DNA of 64,000 nucleotides from Sarocladium kiliense (Eukaryota > Ascomycota > Sordariomycetes > Hypocreales > Sarocladiaceae), in NCBI GenBank assembly GCA_030734395.1, contig JAUZTG010000003.1, forward strand, positions 868,001 to 932,000, written 5' to 3'. How positions within the stretch are numbered: position 1 is the stretch's first letter; every line of letters starts with the position of its first letter. The notes under the pieces were generated by a model that was not told the DNA's origin, did no database searches, and saw nothing but the letters and a program-made list of their open reading frames with translations. Shown here piece after piece: positions 1-11,889 of the stretch. The position numbers and the translations under genes were made by a program.

Positions 1-1684
1 AGATAGTCCCCTTGCCGAGAACTCCAAAGGCAGGAGCCCTTCAGAATCTCTTTGAGGAATGCACTTATGGCAACAGCATATTCTCCATAGAGTTTGTAGA
101 CACACTCCTCTGGTGCTGTGATATTTCTGCCGCTCGAGGTAAGCTTGATGAAGTTTCGGTCGTCCTTAATCGGAACTTTGGTGATGTTTTGTATAGTGTA
201 CAATGTGCCGCTGTCAATGACACAGGGCAGCTGCAGTGCTGTATAATTTCCGTATAGCTCCAGGACAAGTGGCAGCTCCAATTCCCGCAAATTGAGATGC
301 GCGGGCTGTTGCGAAATCACTCGCTCTTTCAAGGTGCCGCCCTGGACCACTCCTCTGTATGACTTCAGACATGGGCACAATGTGCAGCTCAAAGCCACTA
401 CGCCAGGGTTCCTAGGAGGAGGATCGTAGTTGAAGGAGCAGATGTTCTCACCCAAAGGATCGATGCATGAAGATTGCTGGAATGCCATTATACTGATGTT
501 GAGCGGGGGATTTGAACTGACTGCGGCAAAGTCTTCCGTAAACAGTGTCTGGGCGTAGGTCAAATTGGACGGCTGCACCATTAACCACGGCTTCGATGAG
601 TCCAGGCTCAGGAACGTGCCATCGCCGAGGTTGAACTTCATGTAACGACGGTCCGGTCCACCCGTTGAGTTGAGGCATTGGGAGCATATCGCCATAGACG
701 CATGGGTGATGTTGGTGCCATGGTCTGGGAACTCGCAGTCTCCACTTGGACACCGTGCTGTGATGGCCGTGTCTGTATTTCCAGGACGTGTGAGTCCGTT
801 GATCATGGCTCCTTTGAGATCAGAGTCGGCTTTGTATAAGCCAGCACCGACTCGGTCGTATCCAGCGGAGCCAGGTGAAAAGTGGCTAATAGGTATGCTA
901 GCTGGAGAGGATGGCACGAGACGACGACAAGCGGTGCTGTTTACAGCTTGCTGACTGAACGGGCCGATTCCAAAACTCAATACGGTGATCTAGGCTGCCA
1001 TAAGAACTACGGACCTCAGGCTGATGCCCGCATTGTTCACCACGCCCACGCAGATAAGCCGCAAGACACCCAGCACACTTCTACTAGCCTCGTCAAATTC
1101 ATGGAGCTGAAGAAGAGGGCGAGTGCGTTCCGCGAACCAAAACCACTTGATCTGACCAATAATCTCAGCCACGATGAGTAGCAGCGCAGCTCTTTGCAAA
1201 ATCGAGAGTAGGGCGATCAACGTGTTCAGGTTGACGGACAAGGGCCAGCTTGGAAGTTCTTTATTGTCGAAGTGCAGGAGAATAACAACCTTGGCGATCA
1301 TCAGAGCCACCGCCAATGAGAGAGCAAGAAGCCCTGTGCATATTCAGAACCGAGTGACGCGATGTGGCTTGGCTTTTCCTGTAGGTCTCGGTTGATGGAT
1401 ATTTAGATTTGGGCTAGTCGGCGAATCATAGTCCGTGTCGACTATATGACCTGAAGCAACGGTGGAGAGACTTTCGGTGCGATCGTTTGAGATTCGTGCT
1501 GAGCAGACAAAGGAGTCGAAACTGACGAGGTCGGATCGGAATATAGCATAAGGGGAGGCGGTAGTTGTTGAATAGGGGCCTCATCTTCAATGGGTGGTAC
1601 GTCGTTGTCGTGGACTAGAGCCTGGGCGGGTGAAAGTTCCTGTGCTGTTACGGCAGGAACAGGTCGTCTTTTTATCGGCGCCAT
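1..1684 (-). CDS. DUF3176 family membrane protein, C-terminus beyond window start
   Basis: The family has two or three N-terminal membrane spans, a Cys-rich extracytoplasmic region and a last span near the C-terminus; its function is unknown. Visible here are a hydrophobic stretch LLALSLAVALMIAK (about 1290-1331), then the family hallmarks IKWFWF, FDEASR and, after 990, GPFSQQ, followed by the Cys-rich part up to a KFLKEILKGSC-like stretch near the window edge. The first ATG is at 1684 and opens a low-complexity Pro/Ser-rich N-terminus. The join between that part and the first span (about 1333-1450) is not resolved, because no clean donor/acceptor pair keeps the frame. A TAG at 990-992 breaks the frame after the third motif; it may be the 3' end of a 60-bp intron (1049-990). 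The last span lies outside the window. Confidence 0.75.
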
Positions 1685-2313
1685 TTCGACAATGACCTCT
1701 GTACAGGTGAGCAGGAGCTTCGAAATAGGAGCAATGATTTTAAGAGAGAAGACAGGCTTGCAAAGGTCGAGAAGGAGCCGCCGTTATGATATATGAATGG
1801 ACAGCAACATGTCTTATTACTTCCTGAGCATGTCCCGGCCACTTCCTCTTCCAGTCGTCACTTATAGCATTTCACCTACAAAAGCTTGATGACTTCTGGA
1901 AACATGCATATAGGGCTGTGGCCAATTTACGCTTCTAGCACATACTACTGGTAGATCCTTGCATATGAATGGCAACTGAAGTAGCTGATTGAGCATTCCC
2001 CGTGGAGGCGGGAACTGTCGGACGACGCACGGGGGCAGGATCCAGGTGAAACGTGTCTAAGGCTCGGCAAGAAAAGCAAGGCGGGATCGGTGAGGGGTAA
2101 TAAGAGCTCTTTGGAACATCAATGAAGTCCAAAGAAGTGGATTGTTTCTAAGTGACAACCCCTATCATACCCAAGCCATGTGCTTCATGGCCCAGCAGAG
2201 ACGCCTTCAGTCCTGGGACCAACGTATATATACAAAACCAGCATCGTGATGCAAGTGCATGCGAAAACAAGATAAAGAACAGTCTATACACGCTCTACGA
2301 CCTCATCGCCCTT
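1685..2313. other. Intergenic, 629 bp
   Basis: This stretch holds the 5' region of the DUF3176 gene and the 3' end of the DMT transporter gene, both on the minus strand. Short open frames on either strand show no family motif. Nothing else is seen. Confidence 0.6.
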
Positions 2314-3972
2314 CTACGGGCGATACGATGGTGGCTCAACATCCCTTCCCAGCATCCTCTCTTCCTCCTCCGCACCGGCATCCTCTTCGTCACTATCCGT
2401 CAAGTCCACCTCCACCTTTTGTGCCGCAGCATGCTCCTGCATTTCCCGGTACGTACTCCAGCTCAGACCCAAGAACGCCACGATAATCATCAAACCACCG
2501 AGCATCGCCGCGCCACTCAAGGGCTCACCGGTAATGAACCAATCGGCCAGGGCGACGATGAAGATTGTGAGGAGAGCGGCCACGGAGGAGAGGACAGGGG
2601 AGGTGAGGGAAATGAGAACGAGGAAAGAGCCGCTGAAGGTTGCGTTGGAGAGGGTTGCTGCCAAAATGAGCATGCAGGTCGACCATTCTGGTAGTTCGAA
2701 CTTCTCGATGTTGAGGAAGTTAAGGATGGGGAGTGGGATCCAGAGAACAGTTAGGGTGAAGAATCCGATGCAGGCGCCGAATGTGAGGGCGAACATCATG
2801 CCGCGGAAGGGAGCAGCGCCTTCGGGAGGACAAGCGTAGCGCTTGTACATAACTTCGTAGAGGCCGTACAGGACGGATCCGACACCGATAATGACGTTGC
2901 CGATGAAGCGGCCGCCGGCGGAGGTATCGGTTTCGTCGTCGCCGGAGTCGCCATATGCGACAACAAGAACACCGCCAATGGCGATAAGGACAGCGACAGA
3001 CTTATCGAGGCGGAGAGGCTCCTTGAGAATCGGGACGGAGAAGACGTAGGCGAAGAAGGCAGAGCAATTGTAGATAGCTGTCAAGTCTGAGGGTGTCGTC
3101 AAGCTGACTGCAATATACCAGCTCAGACCAGCCACGGTCAATGCAGAGGTAATGATCGCCGTGAAGCGAATCACATACCTCACCGGCCGCGCATATTGCT
3201 GAATCGACACCTTTGCAACATCCAACGTCCTCGTCTCGACCATCATCGCTGTCGACACCAGCATCTGCTTATGCCTCCTCCAGAACACGTCCCACGGCTG
3301 GTCCCACTTCTGAAGCCTCTGACACAGCAGCATCACCGGATACAGTACAATCCACGATCCATGTGTGAAGTACATCATGCAGTATGCCTTGTCCCAGCCC
3401 AGGTCATGTTGGATGTACGCGGACAGCTCGGTCTGCACGCAGAAGGAGATGAGAGAGAGGACGAGAAAGAAGGCTGCGTATGTATATTTTTTGCGGGTGG
3501 CTCGCGTGGCGGCTTCGTCGTGAGGACTGCGACTGCGCATTGTCGAGCGCCTGGAAAAGGTTGGACCGGCGGTCATGGGAGGGTGCAGTTCCGCGCCGTC
3601 GGTTCGGCCACGGTGCTCTTGATCGTCTGCGCCGGCTGTGCCTTCGATGTCATCTTCGCCGGGTTTATACAGAAGAGGTGTGCCGGACCGGCCGTCTGTT
3701 GGGCGGTGGTACCCTGGCCGTCTGCCGCTGGGATCCATGTCTGGCTCGGGTGCGAACTTGACGCCGTTGTGAGGTTTCTGGCCGTTCGAGGCTGCGGAAG
3801 GATCGGGACTGCCGGCAGTCCTCGAGGATGGAGTATGAGGGCTGTCGGCGTTGAAACTATCTTGTACCCATGAGCTCGCGTCGTCGTCAAGGGAGTCGAG
3901 GGAGTCGCGTGGTTGCAGGCGACGTTGTTGGTTCAGGAGACGGTTGCCCTCCTGGGTTGGTTTCGAAGGCAT
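2314..3972 (-). CDS. DMT-superfamily (EamA-like) membrane transporter, YML018C/SLC35F type
   Basis: A single-exon 552-residue protein. About 155 N-terminal residues are disordered and rich in Ser, Pro and Asp. They are followed by about ten hydrophobic helices in the two-fold EamA arrangement, for example FFLVLSLISFCVQ, AVLIAIGGVLVVAYG and MLGGLMIIVAFLGLSW. A long hydrophilic loop after helix 2 (KWDQPWDVFWRRHKQ) is typical of the fungal YML018C/THI74-like vacuolar or mitochondrial members. The tail is acidic (DLTDSDEEDAGAEEEE). The start ATG at 3972 is the only in-frame Met before the disordered part. The substrate cannot be told from sequence; vacuolar location is inferred from yeast relatives. 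The gene stands alone, with about 960 bp of upstream DNA. Confidence 0.88.
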   Translation of the reverse strand: MPSKPTQEGNRLLNQQRRLQPRDSLDSLDDDASSWVQDSFNADSPHTPSSRTAGSPDPSAASNGQKPHNGVKFAPEPDMDPSGRRPGYHRPTDGRSGTPLLYKPGEDDIEGTAGADDQEHRGRTDGAELHPPMTAGPTFSRRSTMRSRSPHDEAATRATRKKYTYAAFFLVLSLISFCVQTELSAYIQHDLGWDKAYCMMYFTHGSWIVLYPVMLLCQRLQKWDQPWDVFWRRHKQMLVSTAMMVETRTLDVAKVSIQQYARPVRYVIRFTAIITSALTVAGLSWYIAVSLTTPSDLTAIYNCSAFFAYVFSVPILKEPLRLDKSVAVLIAIGGVLVVAYGDSGDDETDTSAGGRFIGNVIIGVGSVLYGLYEVMYKRYACPPEGAAPFRGMMFALTFGACIGFFTLTVLWIPLPILNFLNIEKFELPEWSTCMLILAATLSNATFSGSFLVLISLTSPVLSSVAALLTIFIVALADWFITGEPLSGAAMLGGLMIIVAFLGLSWSTYREMQEHAAAQKVEVDLTDSDEEDAGAEEEERMLGRDVEPPSYRP

Positions 3973-4930
3973 CCAAGCGATGGACGAAGGGAGAAAGAGA
4001 GGAAAGAAACGGAGTAAGATACGGCTGACGAGAAAAGCGATAATGAATCAGACTAAGGAGGGGACGACCCGCAAGTGGACTCTGGATCTCTCACGGGTAC
4101 AAGGAGGGCACATGCATGAAGCCGTATTGGGGATGGAGGGAGGAGGGTGATGGTGACGGATTGGAGTTGAAGCCACGAGTCCCCTGATACGCGGCGTGTG
4201 AGGTGTCTTCAGTGTCGAAGCGTGCCACTTTAGCGAGGCGCTAGGGATGCGTGCCGAGCCCCGTGGCGGACGCTGTTCAACGAATGGGAGGGGCACTGTT
4301 TCGAGTTTGACAGCGCTGTTGGCCACCGTTTGTAGTGGGCGTTGGACGTTTTGAAGGGTCCTGCCCCACGATAGGGGTTCGCGGAAAAGGTTACAGGGGA
4401 CTGGCAGGGGGTAGGAGGTCACCGGGGACGCGCATGCATCAGCGTTGCATTTGGGTCACAAGGGATGACGTCGCGGGGCTGCAGGCAGTGAATTGCGTGG
4501 GGGATATTTTATCATCTGCATACTCTTAGCCGTAAGAAATCAAGGGTCTGGGCATCACTAATCTGTTCAGCACCCTCATGCAGGACTGACAGTATCGTTT
4601 TGGCTGCCGTTCTCATCTTCCAGCCGGAAAGAATTCAACCCGGTAACTCAAGTTCTTCGTTCTTATTGTGAATATGTGAAGATGCACGACATCAGCGACT
4701 TAACAGGGGTAGAAATATTTCAGAGGTAATCTTGGGCTCTCGAATATGCTAGATTTGGACTGCAAGGTATCAGTGCACTAAGCACTCCTTGTCGCTTGAG
4801 TGGTCGTGCTTCCCTTTTTGTCATCTGACCTGATAGTCAAGTCTCATCTTCTGGATGCCCGTGTTGACGTCCCTCTTCCATTCCTGCCCTTTTTCTCGGT
4901 ACATTCTTTTCACAGTACAGATCTCCGAAG
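3973..4930. other. Intergenic, 958 bp
   Basis: It contains the DMT transporter promoter and the 3' flank of the aldo-keto reductase. Frames such as 4048-4422 on the minus strand lack any recognisable domain. No repeat or RNA gene is seen. Confidence 0.55.
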
Positions 4931-6049
4931 TCATTTGGCACCCTGTCCAAACAGCGCCTTCTGGGTGTCATACCCATATTCCAAGTCGCCGTGCCAGTAC
5001 GGTGCCGAATCCGCCTTGCTGACCTGCCACGCCTCATCCAGGACCTTGACCACCTCCTCCGGCAATGGCCCCTTCTCCAAGTTATCCAAGTTATTCTTCA
5101 ACTGATCGACACTCGAAATACCAATCAGGATTCCGTCGTTCCCATTCTTCACCCTCAGACCCGAGTGATGCACTGTCCACCTCAACGCCGTCTCAATCAT
5201 CGTCAAGTCATGCTTCTCCGTCACGCCCTCAACGAGTTGCAATGCCTTGAAAGTGCTGTCGCGGAAGTACCGCTTGCGGTAGTTTGCGCCTTGGGCGGAA
5301 GCTTGGTCGCTGAAGCGGCCGCTCTCGGGGACCATGTCGGTCGTCTTGATCTTGCCGGAGAAGAGGCCGCCGGCAAGAGGGTTGTAGACAACGATGTCGA
5401 GGCCGTAGCGACGGCAAGCTGTGAAGAGCTCGGCTTCGATATTGCGGGTGATGACATTGTACATTCCCTATAAAGCCGAATCAGTCATGCTTGCTTCAAG
5501 GTGAAGGAAGGGTTGAAGTGTCTTGCTTACCTGATAGACAGTCGGACGAACCCAGCCGTTGTACTTGCAAGTCATTACGACCTCAGCAACCTCGTAGGCA
5601 GTGAAGTTGCTAATTCCCAACCTCAAAAACTTGCCCTGCTTGTGCAGCTTATCGACCGCCTCCAAAGTCTCCGCAAATGGCACGCCGCGATCCGGCCGGT
5701 GTAAATACAACAGATCAATACAATCGGTCCCCAATTCCTTCAAACTCGTCTCAACAGACTCAACCACCTTCTCGGCGGTATTCTCCCCATGGTTATCAGG
5801 GTACTTCACCTTCGTCGCAAGTGTCAAGCCGCGATCCTTCCAGCCGGCTTCGCGGGTGAAAGCCTCTTGTTCCCTGCCGACGTAGACGCGAGCTGTGTCG
5901 ACCTCATTGTAGCCGCGCTCTTGGAAGACATCGAGGGCTTCACGGAAAGTGTTGATATCGGTGATGCGAGCTCCTGTTTCGGCACGAGGACCGAAGGTCA
6001 TGAGACCTAGGATGATGCGGTCTTTGGGGTTTCCGGGGATGAGCGGCAT
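4931..6049 (-). CDS. Aldo-keto reductase, AKR7 / aflatoxin-aldehyde-reductase-like
   Basis: Two exons, 6049-5531 and 5467-4931, separated by a 63-bp intron with a GTAAGC donor and TATAG acceptor. The product has 351 residues. It is an NADPH-dependent (beta/alpha)8-barrel oxidoreductase. The catalytic tetrad is visible: Asp and Tyr in NEVDTARVY, Lys in LATKVK and His in DLLYLHRPDR. YNPLAGGLFSGK and the distal LIGISS segment match the AKR7 group, which reduces aldehydes such as succinic semialdehyde and dialdehydes. It most likely acts in the cytosol in carbonyl detoxification; the substrate is inferred only from the family. Exon 2 begins with GGAATGTAC, so the Met there is internal. The gene is isolated, with no neighbouring secondary-metabolism genes. 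Confidence 0.9.
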
Positions 6050-7143
6050 TGTGAACGGTTGGTATGAGTGGGCTGTACTGTGATCTGATTCTTAGGATGG
6101 GATTGGATGTATGTTCTGGTAGACGATGCGGGAGTGAGAGGAGATCTGTGAGTCAATGTAGGTTGTCTAAGAGAGGAGAGTCAAGCTCCTCTTGGCGACC
6201 GCAGCGAGCTCTTTATCTGTTTCCAGATCGGAGGAGGGGTCCCTCTTCTCCTCTATCACATCATCCAGATCGTGAACTAGCTGCACGGCCATACCGCGTC
6301 CATTCCCACCACCAATGCCCTAATAACACCGTAAAATCCGGTCTACGTCCTTTGCTAGTAAGACTTAACTGGTTCACGCTTACTTTTGAGAGCTAAAGAC
6401 CCTATTAACGTGCTGACCACATGGAGATCGCTTCAACGTAGGGCGGGGTCAGCAGCGTATTCAATTGAGCCGATTACTGGCGTCATTCCCACCTCGCGTA
6501 ACAACAAATCACTGCTACCCACCCTCCGGCACCGGCTGTTACGCCACCCACGTTATTATCTCCGGATCTATCTTTTCGCAGGGGTGAATGTCTGTTCGGA
6601 CTTGATCCGTGTCTACGATTACGAGGCCAACTTGTCAAAGCTTTCACGTCTTGTCCTTTTCCGACGGTAGTCATGGGATGGTGAGAAGTTCTTCTCTTAT
6701 CGAGTCCAGCACGCTACTACTCCCGTCACTTCCGAAATAGAGCAATTTGCTCGAGAAGCTCAACGACGTGAGCATGACATTGGCCTGTGAATGAGGTACA
6801 ATTTTGCCAAAGCGGCTCGTAAAAGATTGGCAGACACCAAAGGTCCAAGTCCAGCAAGAAGCGTCCTGGAGGGGCCAAGCCTCACCGCAACGACAGCTTG
6901 CTCTATGAACATGGCAGCGTCCATCCTTCCTTCTCGACCCCTTCTTCTCAAATGGTGCTTAGGCCACAGGCCACAGCCTATCGCTAACAATCAACAAAAG
7001 GATAACAAAAGAGCCATACTCATACAATGATGTTCCAGTGGTCGCGCCACAGATTATGGAACTCACTACACTGTTATCCTCTCCTCCTGATATCCTTCGC
7101 CGGCCGCCATACCTGCCGCATCGAACAGCACGACCTGGTCAAA
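6050..7143. other. Intergenic, 1.09 kb
   Basis: It holds the aldo-keto reductase promoter and the 3' flank of the next minus-strand gene. I find no conserved reading frame, repeat or RNA structure. Confidence 0.55.
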
Positions 7144-8538
7144 TCAGTCCTCATTGTGTTTCCTTTTCTTTCCTCCAATGCGAGAAATGTCATCCCGGTG
7201 GCCAAATTCACTGGCAGCAACATATGACTCTTCACGGCTGATGTCATGGCATCGGTGAGCCTCCCCTGACACACTTTGAGGCTCATACCAGCCAAGAGCG
7301 ACATCACGCTTTGGGGATTGAGCCAGTGACTGCCTTCCACGCGCCGAGCCTAGTGTTTGTGACCCTGAAGGTCGTGGAAGAGAAGTAGCGCCAGTCAGAC
7401 TTGGCGTTGAAAGAGGCCTGATGATGGCCTTGTCTGCGTCTTGTGGATTGCTCTCCTGTTGCGATAGGATATCTTTTATCGGCAAGAATCGCCGCCGTCT
7501 AATTTCCCTCGCTGGCCCCATCGCTGGATCGGTGTTCAGTCTCGAAAGGGCAGGCTTGAGGATCGGAATATCGCATTGTTGAAGCGGCTTGCTTGCAACT
7601 TGCCGCAGAAGGCCGGTTTCGCAGGGACCTACGCGCTCGGGAGGTCGTTTCACCAAGAATGAGGCAGCGTCTTCGTTCGGAGCATCCCCGATCTTCCTGA
7701 TGGCGTCACCTGTCTGATTTTGGAAGGAAACCTTCGCAGAGGGGATGGGGCCCTGACCGCTTACTTCTACAGCTTGCTGTTCACGATGGGGCTGCGTTTT
7801 TTTCGTCTCAATATCGTCACTGACTGACATGAGAAGATTCCCGCATGCGAGGGCGTGTTGTGTTCGCTCATGGCGAGCTTGAATCGACATAGACCTCAGA
7901 ATGTTAGCCGCTTTCCAAGAGGGTGTTCGGTGGATAAGCGGCTGAGCTGGCATATATGAGGTGGGTTTGGTGCCATCTCCATTGCTCGGGATTGAGAATA
8001 TCCAAGGCGGGATCGTCCATATCACAGGGTTCTTCTTGACGAAGGCGGCGGCCCAGTCTTGTTGCAAGCACTCCTCTACGGAGTATAGGACCGCAAAGTA
8101 TATCTAGTATTCCAGGCTGATCGAGAAGTCCGGTGGACGTGCAGGCTCCAACGAGGTCTCAGCATTGCATTGAAGGTGTATGTTATCACGCCTGCTAGTT
8201 GGGTGACTTGAGCCAAGTTGGGTATTGCATCGCCCAGTAACGTCCAGCTGTTCGTGATAGTCGCCGCGATCGTCGTACCGCAGCTGGTTCTGGGGTTGAC
8301 GAAGTACCTCGCACGATTCGTGAAGGCCTTGAAGAACGGGGTTCTGGTCAAGGCGTTGGCTTGCCAACTTGGCTGTTAACATAGGAATGAGTGCATTGAC
8401 GATTCGCGATTCGATTTGGACTCCCGGTCTTCGCTCAGCCGCTGCAACAGCTTCCCTGTACTCGTTACGAAGCTGACAGTCCGTAACATCACTGTCACCG
8501 GTCTCTGATACATGCCATGTTGAGTCTTGAGTCACCAT
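7144..8538 (-). CDS. Unrecognised gene with one in-frame TAG (unresolved intron or pseudogene)
   Basis: From the ATG at 8538 the frame is open for 144 codons to a TAG at 8106-8104. It then continues in the same frame, without another stop, to 7144. If the stop is removed by splicing, the product is roughly 400-460 residues. The N-terminal part is polar and helix-rich (EYREAVAAAERRPG). The middle holds a short Trp/Pro-rich patch (VIWTIPPWIF). The C-terminus is basic (GGKKRKHNE), like a nuclear localisation signal. No domain is recognised and no membrane span or signal peptide is seen. A donor/acceptor pair such as GTCACC near 8210 and CCGTAG near 8080 would keep the frame, but its donor is poor. 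A decayed lineage-specific gene is the alternative. Confidence 0.45.
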
Positions 8539-9228
8539 GATCGGCTCATCTCAGGGCATGTATCAGTACAAATGTAGTCCAATATTCTATGAATGATGTG
8601 GTGTTGGATGCGTGTGTGGGATGCAGTGACACCCGGTATGGGTGGTTCCGAGCGTGCGACTCATTGGAATTGCAACTCTTGCTGGTAGATAGAACTCGGC
8701 AAGTCCTGGTGCATGTGGTTGCTGTTCAACTCTGAAGGAACATGGAAGGCCAAACATGAAGGGCGCTCATTCTGCTTTCGACGACTGAATCTGAACTTCA
8801 ACGTCAAGCACTGCCAGCCCCTAAGTTTCCTTCACGGTACCAAACATTCACCGCATACCAATCAAAGAATGGCAAAGCACTCGCTGCGCAACGTATTATT
8901 TTGTCTGATGGCATATGAGGTAGTTTCCATCGGTATCTGGACGAGATGGGATAGAGCGCCGTCTACCTCACCGCAGCTTGGGTGCCGGGTAAGGGGAAGC
9001 TCAAGACCGGCTAAACCGCGGCGTCCTGTCGCCGTAGTTCTTGCAACCTCCAGACTACGCGACGTACCCAAGAGCTTCACTGCATAGGTACCTGAAATCA
9101 GCGACATCCCGTACTACCGCCTTTGCCGCTGGCCCAGAAATGTTTCTCAATCCTTCCATGCTGTACTCTCCGGCATAAAGCTACGCTCATATGGGAATCG
9201 ACCGCTACCATCTCAACTTCTCACAGCC
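8539..9228. other. Intergenic, divergent promoter region of 690 bp
   Basis: It lies between the divergent starts at 8538 (minus) and 9229 (plus), so it should hold both promoters. A plus-strand frame at 8713-9087 has no family resemblance. Nothing else is seen. Confidence 0.5.
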
Positions 9229-11679
9229 ATGAGGGCACACGTCGCCCGACATGCACGACAAGCTCTGGTTCGCAGACTAGCTACGACAGCATGGCCACGT
9301 TTTGCGATAACCTCCGCGCGATCAACGCCAGTCCATACCCGCATATGTGTGTGCCGACAGCCTCACCGAACGTTCATCACCTCCCTCCTTCAGAAACCCC
9401 CGCGAGATGTGCGACAATCAGAATATGAGCCAGGATGGATGGACATCATGATCTGGAGGAGTCGCATGCTCGACAACTTGGCGCCACCACCGCCCGAAAA
9501 GCTACACGTGGCTTGGATGCAGTTTTTCAAATACAAGCTGGCCTCTCAGAGACCATTGAACAGCACGCAAGCTCTACAATGTCAGCGCCTTCTTGAGTAT
9601 CTACAGACCCTCGGAGTGGACTACCGACTTCCCGCGCAGCACACGGCCATGGGCGTTAAGGCTCTCGCTCTTGACCAAGGGGCGACCCCGCCGAATGAAA
9701 GCCTGGGATCGAACCACGTTGAATTTGCACACACGCTTCTGCGTGCTTTGCGTGTCGACCTTTCGAGGGAGATCGACGACCACCAGCTTGCCCGCCAATT
9801 GCTGCTGATGCTAGCTAATATCAAGGAACTCAGGTTGGCAGAAGGCGCTTTCCCCATCTTCCTCAGAGAGCCACCACTGTTCAGCAAAATTTGTAGCTAC
9901 GTGGTCAAGAGTGGCTCTGAGGAGGATCGGGACGCACTCATCGAATGGAGCAGGCATGAGGGAACATCCCTAGAACACTTCCATATTCGGTCAATGGCCG
10001 TTCGTTTCTATGCTGATAGAGATCAAGTCGAAGAAACGCTCGCCTGGATCGAGGATCCAGGGGTGCACAACACGACTGGCTCCACCAAAACCCGAATCAT
10101 ACTTACACCACCGGCATACAAGTCCCTGGGATCTTTTGCTGCTAGGAATGGACTGGAAGAATGGGCTGAACAGCTATTTCAGGACTTGGCCGAACAAAAG
10201 CCCTCGGTCCGGTACTGGCAGGTTCTCGTCGCCGCTCAGCTGTGGTTGAGCGGTGGTTTAAGAGGCGCGGAGGCCATGATGTCAAACATGATGGGACCGG
10301 ACGAGGAGGTGGTCAAACCGCAACTCGGCTTCTTCAACAAAATGCTTGAGGTTGCAGTCCAAAAAGGCGACGAAATGCTCGCTAATGAGATCACCTCTAT
10401 GGCTGCCGACAGACACATAGCCCCTGATTCTTTCACCTTCATGCTTTGGATGCAGCTCAAAGTCGCTGTTGGCAATTTTGAAGGTGCTCGGTTCGCTTTC
10501 GAGCGGATACGAACCCTGTCGACTGATGACCAGCTCTTACCCGGCAAGGCGACTAGAGTGGACTTTGAAATCACCTTGAACAAATTTCTCAGCTTCATAT
10601 GCACCCAGAAGAGGCCAAATTTCGCTTACATCTCCGAAATTTTGGAGGAGGTGGATGAACTTCAGCTCCGTTTGGATCCAGACACAGTGGCCCAGCTCAG
10701 CCTTCGGTTCCTCGAAAATGAGCAATATCTCGACGTGATGGACATCCTTGCCATACATGTGTTCAAGTTTGGCGAGGCTGAGCGTCAAGTTGTTCAAAGC
10801 GCCTTTGCTTCATTCTGTCTCAATCCGAACACCAGCACAGCCCGCGCTTGGTCCGCTTACCAGATTCTGGAACAATACTTCCCCGATCTTGAGCGAGCGG
10901 ATCGAGTCATATTGATGGAGGAGTTCTTCCGCCGCAAACGCTCTGATATGGCTATCAAGACTTTTGGAGCCATGCGAAATCATAGAAGCCCTGCGTACCG
11001 CCCAAACGAATCGATGTATCGTCAGTGTTTCGAGGGATTAGCCAGGAACCCAGACCTTGAGAGTACACAACAGGCCCACAACTGGCTGAAGACTGACTCA
11101 TCCATGGAGCCCTCAACAAGACTCTTCACGGCTCTGATGCTGGCATTCACTGCCTGTGGTCGTTCACTAACGGCTCTGGACTTCTGGAAGGAGGTTACCA
11201 CGTGCAAGGAGGGGCCGGGGTACTCGACTCTTGCCGCGGTGTTTTGGGCACTGGAAAAGCGACCGAATGGTGCAAAGATGGCGCGAGAAGTTTGGGACCG
11301 GATAGAGAACATGGATGTTGATGTGCCTCCCGATGTCTACAACGCATATGTTGGGGCTATGGCGAGCAGTGGTCAATTGTTGGAGTTGCAAAGGATCATC
11401 GTGAATATGTCATCCTTTGTTGGGTCGGAGCCATCCGCTTTGACGTGAGTCTTCCTACTGACTGTTACCTTTGGCCCTTGAATCGCGAGCTAACTATTCT
11501 ACAACAGCCTGGGGATCGCCAACAATGCCTTGCCAGGCCGAGAGCTACAGAAGGAGTTTGAAACGTGGGGTAAGATGAGGTACAGGGAAACTTGGGCAGA
11601 ACTCGAGAAGTATGGACGGCGGCTGAACGAGCTTCAACTGTGCCAATTCAAGGTGCAGCGACCACTGGAAGCATATTGA
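9229..11679 (+). CDS. Mitochondrial pentatricopeptide-repeat (PPR) protein
   Basis: Two exons, 9229-11444 and 11508-11679, with a 63-bp intron (GTGAGT donor, GCTAACT branch, CAACAG acceptor); 795 residues. The N-terminus (MRAHVARHARQALVRRLA) is Arg-rich, without acidic residues, and looks like a mitochondrial presequence. The rest is all alpha-helical with spaced PPR-like helix pairs, for example near residues 290-480 and in the last 200 residues (ALDFWKEV, AREVWDRI, DVYNAYVGAM). Such proteins bind organellar RNA and control its processing or translation. Fungal proteins of this length and layout are often named Cya5-like COX1 translation regulators, but I cannot assign a target transcript. 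The single intron close to the 3' end is well supported, since the exon 2 frame continues the last repeat. Confidence 0.82.
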
Positions 11680-11889
11680 GGGACCACGTGGTGTCTATTG
11701 TACAAAAATCGATGATGAGAAACTTTGTAATCTTGTACACATATATAGAAGACAGACGTGATGGGTGAGTGTTTGTTGTACAAACAGGAAGAAGAGGCAC
11801 ATTCATGAACCTAACGACCCGCTGGCTTTCATCGCGTGATCACAAAAGAAACTCCCTCGTCTGTACTGAAATCATGTCCCGCCATTGCT

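Noticed and set aside
2152..2694. Long plus-strand frame of 180 codons
   Set aside because: It is antisense to the well-supported DMT transporter gene and is low in complexity, without any family motif.
4931..6049. Aflatoxin-pathway gene
   Set aside because: Resemblance is to the AKR7 detoxifying reductases, not to biosynthetic enzymes, and no pathway neighbours are present.
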